Assembly (NCBI GenBank): GCA_026398835.1
Contig: JAPLSD010000539.1
Span: 1-10,044 of the forward strand
DNA: 10,044 nucleotides
Source: Pseudomonas sp.
Lineage (GTDB): Bacteria > Pseudomonadota > Gammaproteobacteria > Pseudomonadales > Pseudomonadaceae
Direction: 5' to 3'
In this document: piece after piece, positions 7,199-10,044 of the stretch
Layout: each line of letters opens with the position of its first letter
Numbering within the stretch: position 1 is the stretch's first letter
Program-made: the position numbers and the translations under genes
The notes under the pieces: model-generated
The model's database searches: none
Seen by the model: the letters and a program-made list of their open reading frames with translations, nothing else
Told to the model about the DNA's origin: nothing

Positions 7199-8190
7199 CA
7201 GCGAATGTCCTGAGCCTTCCACCAACCGCAGAACTCATCGAGCGCCGTCCACAGGCTGACCTTCGGCTCATAGTCCAGATAATGGCGGGCACGGCTGATG
7301 TCCAGGGTGAAATTCTTGCTCATCACTTGCATGCCCAAGCGCGACAGCGTCGGCTCCGGACGCCCCGGCCAGAGCTTGCAGAAACCTTCGTTCAGTGCCG
7401 CGACACTGTAGGCCAAACCGTAGGAACGGTAGCGGGTGACTTGCGGGACTTCCATCTGGCGCATCACGTAGTTCACCACATCCCACAACGGCACCGGCGT
7501 ACCGTTACTGATGTTGTAGGCCTTGCCCAAGGCTGAGCCGGTGGCCAGCAAACTGCTGAGCAAGGCTTCATTGAGGTTCTGCACGCTGGTGAAATCGACC
7601 TTGTTCAGACCGTTGCCGACAATAGCCAAGCGACCTTTGCGCTGCATGTTCAGCAGTCGCGGAAAGATGCTCATATCACCGGCGCCGGTGACGAACCGCG
7701 GGCGCAGGGCTAGCACTTCGAGACCGAACTCCTGCGCTCCGAAGACTTTTTGCTCGGCCAGGTATTTGGTGGCGGCGTAGGGATGTTTGAAGCGTTTGGG
7801 AACCTGCTCTTCCTTCAACCCCAGATGATCATGACCATCGAAATAGATCGATGGCGACGACAGATGCACGAGCCTTCGAACGCTCTGTTTCAGGCAGGCT
7901 TCGACCACATTCTCGGTGACCAGCACGTTGCCCTGATGAAAGTCCTGATAACGCCCCCACAGCCCGACCGCGCCAGCGCAATGCACCACCGCATCGACGT
8001 CACGACACAAGTTGCGAACCAGCTCCGGATCACTCAAGTCACCCTGGACAAACTCAGCACCGCGGCGCACCAGATGCTCGACACCTTCGGCCCGACGCCC
8101 GTTGACCCGCACGTTCAGGCCCTGCTCCAGGGCGAAACGCGAAAAGCGCCCGCCAATGAAGCCGCTTGCGCCGGTGACCAGAATTTTCAT
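7198..8190 (-). CDS. NAD(P)-dependent epimerase/dehydratase (extended SDR, 3beta-HSD-like)
   Basis: This 330-residue cytoplasmic protein is an extended short-chain dehydrogenase/reductase. The dinucleotide motif TGASGFIGG is at 6-14, right after the first strand. D51 in QGDLSD fits the adenine-contacting Asp, and VVHCAGAVGLWG at 68-79 follows the fourth strand, a form typical of the 3beta-HSD/NSDHL/OleD branch. The catalytic set is Ser111/Ser112 in HLSSPSIYF and Y138-x3-K142 in HPYAATKYLAE. The frame is open upstream to 8346, but the ATG at 8190 is chosen because the protein then starts directly at the Rossmann strand (MKILVTG) and GGAG lies 6 nt before it. It follows argP on the same strand after 71 bp and ends just before a hairpin. 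The substrate could be a nucleotide sugar, a steroid-like ketone or a beta-hydroxy/keto acid; the sequence alone does not decide. Confidence 0.92.
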   Translation of the reverse strand: MKILVTGASGFIGGRFSRFALEQGLNVRVNGRRAEGVEHLVRRGAEFVQGDLSDPELVRNLCRDVDAVVHCAGAVGLWGRYQDFHQGNVLVTENVVEACLKQSVRRLVHLSSPSIYFDGHDHLGLKEEQVPKRFKHPYAATKYLAEQKVFGAQEFGLEVLALRPRFVTGAGDMSIFPRLLNMQRKGRLAIVGNGLNKVDFTSVQNLNEALLSSLLATGSALGKAYNISNGTPVPLWDVVNYVMRQMEVPQVTRYRSYGLAYSVAALNEGFCKLWPGRPEPTLSRLGMQVMSKNFTLDISRARHYLDYEPKVSLWTALDEFCGWWKAQDIR

Positions 8191-8261
8191 GACTTGCTCC
8201 GATTTCTTTCGTTTTTCATGCGTATCGCACTGCGTATTACCTGAAGCCCTGACGCTTTCAA

Positions 8262-9155
8262 TCACTCCAACGGCACCAACCATTGCGCTGATGATCGCGC
8301 CAGATGCTCGGTCAATTGTCCGAGCAATTGCCCGCCGTTGCGCCAATGATGCCAGTACAGCGGTACATCAATCGGCTTATCTGGCAAAAGCTCCACCAAT
8401 ATTCCGCGCTCCAGCTGCTCGCGGACCTGCAATTCGGGTACCAGTCCCCAGCCAAGTCCGGCCTCGGTCAGCCGTATAAACCCTTCGGATGACGGGCACA
8501 AATGATGCTCGAAACCGCCGTCGACGCCCAATGAAGCCAGGTAGCGATGCTGGAGAAAATCATCCGGGCCGAACACCAGCGCCGGTGTACGCGCCAACAG
8601 CTCAGCCCGGACACCTTGCGGGAAATGCCGGGCAATAAAGGCCGGACTGGCCAGAGCACGATAGCGCATGGCCCCCAGCAATAGGCTGCGCGCCCCGGCC
8701 ACCGGCCGCTCGCTGGCACACACGCACGCCGCCACTTCACCCGCACGCATGCGCTTGAGGCCGACGGTCTGGTCTTCCACCACCAGATCCAGCAATAGAT
8801 GCTGCTCGGCGCAAAAATCACCCACTGCCTCCGCCCACCAGGTCGCCAGGCTGTCAGCGTTAAGGGCAATACGCAGACGTTCCGGCAAGCCTTCTTCATC
8901 CAGCGCCGGCACCAGCGTTTGCAGATCACGCTCGAGCAAACGCACTTGTTGCACATGGTTAAGCAGACGCCGGCCAATCTCGGTCGGCGCAGGTGGCGTG
9001 ACCCGCACCAGCACCGGCTGGCCGACCCGCGCCTCCAGCAACTTGATCCGCTGCGAGATGGCCGATTGCGACAGGCCCAGCACTTGGGCTGCACGCTCGA
9101 AGCCAGCCTGCTCGACCACTGCGGCGAGGGCAGACAGCAATTTATAGTCGAACAT
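8262..9155 (-). CDS. argP: LysR-family regulator ArgP, activator of amino acid export
   Basis: This 297-residue LysR protein has the same length as E. coli ArgP and shares its distinctive stretches. The N-terminal HTH carries ERAAQVLGLSQSAISQRIKL at 20-39. The wing has LVRVTPPAPTEIGRRLL at 49-65, matching the LVR-PP-PTE pattern, and NADSLATW near the start of the effector domain is shared exactly. ArgP binds lysine or arginine and activates the basic amino acid exporter gene in enterobacteria. Here it is divergent from an ACT-domain gene followed by that exporter family, which strongly supports the assignment. The frame is open upstream to 9632, antisense to the ACT gene, but the ATG at 9155 has AGGA 6 nt before it and begins the HTH directly. 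A T-N11-A site lies in the shared gap. Confidence 0.93.
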   Translation of the reverse strand: MFDYKLLSALAAVVEQAGFERAAQVLGLSQSAISQRIKLLEARVGQPVLVRVTPPAPTEIGRRLLNHVQQVRLLERDLQTLVPALDEEGLPERLRIALNADSLATWWAEAVGDFCAEQHLLLDLVVEDQTVGLKRMRAGEVAACVCASERPVAGARSLLLGAMRYRALASPAFIARHFPQGVRAELLARTPALVFGPDDFLQHRYLASLGVDGGFEHHLCPSSEGFIRLTEAGLGWGLVPELQVREQLERGILVELLPDKPIDVPLYWHHWRNGGQLLGQLTEHLARSSAQWLVPLE

Positions 9156-9181
9156 CAGTTTTCCTAATGGGCGATCAGCAA

Positions 9182-9198
9182 TATTGGTTTTTCTTATA
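9182..9198. promoter_or_regulatory. Candidate ArgP (LysR-type) site in the argP/ACT gap
   Basis: TAT (9182-9184) and ATA (9196-9198) form a dyad in which T9184 and A9196 have the T-N11-A spacing of LysR sites. It lies in an AT-rich 96-bp divergent gap. TATACA at 9195-9200 could be the -10 box of the ACT gene, but no fitting -35 is seen, as is common for LysR-activated promoters. Tentative. Confidence 0.35.
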
Positions 9199-9251
9199 CA
9201 ACTTCTGACTGGAGAATGAACAGCACGCTTCTTCGAACAAGGACATTTTTC

Positions 9252-9653
9252 ATGACTGGTGAAACCTCTCTGGCAACCCTGCTGCGCAGCATGAGCCCGC
9301 AACTGAACGACGGCGAGTATGTGTTCTGCACGATCCGCGACGGCCATTTGCCGAAGGACTGTGAGGTCATCGGCAGCTTCCGCGAGCAGGAAGGTTTGAC
9401 GGTCATCCTCGAGCGCGGGCAAGCCGAAAAGGCCGGCTTCAGTTTCGATTATGTGGCGGCCTGGATCACCTTGAACGTGCACTCGGCACTGCAAGCCGTC
9501 GGCCTCACCGCTGCGTTCGCCAGCGCCCTGGGGCAGGCGGGGATCAGCTGCAACGTGATTGCCGGTTACTACCACGATCATTTGTTTGTCGGCCAAGCCG
9601 ATGCCGAACGCGCCATGACGGTGCTGCGGCAATTGGCGGCGGGCTCGGAGTAA
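9252..9653 (+). CDS. ACT-domain protein upstream of the LysE/ArgO exporter
   Basis: This 133-residue soluble protein resembles the conserved uncharacterised ACT-like family I know as COG3602 (DUF2241). The N-terminal half opens MTGETSLATLLRSMSPQLND and continues GEYVFCTIRDGHLP (21-34). The C-terminal half holds the ACT-like core, with FDYVAAWITLNVHSALQAVG at 65-84 and GISCNVIAGYYHDHLFV at 97-113. ACT domains bind amino acids and control enzymes or regulators. The ATG at 9252 has AAGGA 8 nt upstream; the in-frame ATG at 9216 has GGAG only 1 nt away and would add a 12-residue leader, so it is less likely. It is divergent from argP and only 5 bp before the exporter gene, whose Shine-Dalgarno overlaps this gene's end, so the two are translationally coupled. 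A role in sensing the exported amino acid is plausible but not shown. Confidence 0.85.
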   Translation: MTGETSLATLLRSMSPQLNDGEYVFCTIRDGHLPKDCEVIGSFREQEGLTVILERGQAEKAGFSFDYVAAWITLNVHSALQAVGLTAAFASALGQAGISCNVIAGYYHDHLFVGQADAERAMTVLRQLAAGSE

Positions 9654-9658
9654 ACCCT

Positions 9659-10044
9659 ATGTGGCAAAGCTATGTGAACGGCCTGTTGGTCGCGGCAGGG
9701 CTGATCATGGCGATCGGCACGCAAAACGCTTTCGTGCTCGCGCAAAGCCTGCGACGCGAGCATCACCTGCCAGTCGCCGCGCTGTGCGTGACCTGCGACG
9801 CCTTGTTGGTCGCCGCCGGAGTCTTCGGACTGGCGACCCTTCTGGCGCAGAACCCGCTGCTGTTGGCGATTGCCCGCTGGGGTGGCGCGGCCTTTCTGCT
9901 GTGGTACGGCAGCCTGGCTCTGCGCCGGGCCTGTTCCCGGCAAAGCCTGCAACAGTCCGGTAGCCAGAGCGTGCGCTCGCTACGGGCGGTGATGCTCAGC
10001 GCCCTGGCGGTGACCTTGCTCAACCCCCATGTGTATCTGGACAC
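9659..10044 (+). CDS. argO: LysE/ArgO-family basic amino acid exporter (partial, cut by window end)
   Basis: The first 128 codons of an inner-membrane exporter are present and the frame runs open off the window edge; full-length family members have about 200 residues. The family signature in helix 1 is clear: GLIMAIGTQNAFVLAQSLRR at 14-33, then a conserved Asp at C46-D47, RWGGAAFLLWYG at 73-84, and the diagnostic LNPHVYLD at 121-128, which is nearly identical to E. coli ArgO. These proteins export arginine and/or lysine, and toxic analogues such as canavanine, to prevent intracellular build-up. ATG 9659 has GGAG 8 nt upstream, inside the last codons of the ACT gene, giving a 5-bp gap and probable translational coupling. 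The divergent argP is the expected activator. Which of lysine or arginine is preferred cannot be told here. Confidence 0.93.
   Translation, partial: MWQSYVNGLLVAAGLIMAIGTQNAFVLAQSLRREHHLPVAALCVTCDALLVAAGVFGLATLLAQNPLLLAIARWGGAAFLLWYGSLALRRACSRQSLQQSGSQSVRSLRAVMLSALAVTLLNPHVYLD

Noticed and set aside
8191..8346. N-terminal extension of the epimerase frame to 8346
   Set aside because: It overlaps the 3' end of argP in another frame, and extended SDR proteins begin at the Rossmann strand, as the ATG at 8190 gives.
9156..9632. N-terminal extension of the ArgP frame to 9632
   Set aside because: It is antisense to the ACT-domain gene; ArgP homologues start at the HTH, as does the ATG at 9155 with its own Shine-Dalgarno.

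Overview
The window looks like a stretch of Pseudomonas chromosome, most likely from the P. fluorescens group. The base composition is GC-rich. The pobA product closely resembles the well-known P. fluorescens/P. aeruginosa enzyme, the intergenic repeat at 6130-6243 is of a kind common in that genus, and the argP-ACT protein-lysE/argO arrangement is familiar from pseudomonads. The sequence carries no phage, transposase, CRISPR or tRNA/rRNA signal. I read it as mostly core or near-core metabolism and regulation, with no obvious novel multi-gene system. These taxonomic statements rest on recognition from memory, not on a search.

Layout. (1) 21-1925: an exported metallo-beta-lactamase-fold protein with an altered metal-ligand motif (minus), divergent from a LysR regulator (plus). 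Their shared 114-bp gap holds a 29-bp near-perfect palindrome and a T-N11-A LysR box. (2) 1926-2284: a stretch with a decayed REP-like remnant, a perfect 7-10-7 inverted repeat, a 59-residue single-pass membrane protein and a 13-bp tandem repeat crossing its stop codon. (3) 2285-4544: an AraC-type activator (pobR, also called pobC) divergent from pobA, 4-hydroxybenzoate 3-monooxygenase. (4) 4621-6132: a DHA2/EmrB-type drug exporter on the same strand as pobA. (5) 6130-6243: a composite inverted-repeat element that fills the convergent gap and contains the exporter's stop codon. (6) 6250-7092: a membrane-anchored, cysteine-free coiled-coil protein (minus). (7) 7198-8190: an extended SDR of the epimerase/3beta-HSD type (minus). 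(8) 8262-9155: argP (minus), divergent from an ACT-domain gene (9252-9653) and a LysE/ArgO basic amino acid exporter gene (9659 to the window edge).

How the genes work together. PobR probably senses 4-hydroxybenzoate and activates pobA, which makes protocatechuate for the beta-ketoadipate pathway; the pca genes are not in this window. ArgP probably senses lysine/arginine and activates the divergent ACT-argO pair, so that a ligand-binding ACT protein and a basic amino acid exporter are made together. The first LysR regulator probably controls the divergent MBL-fold gene. The other genes look like independent units.
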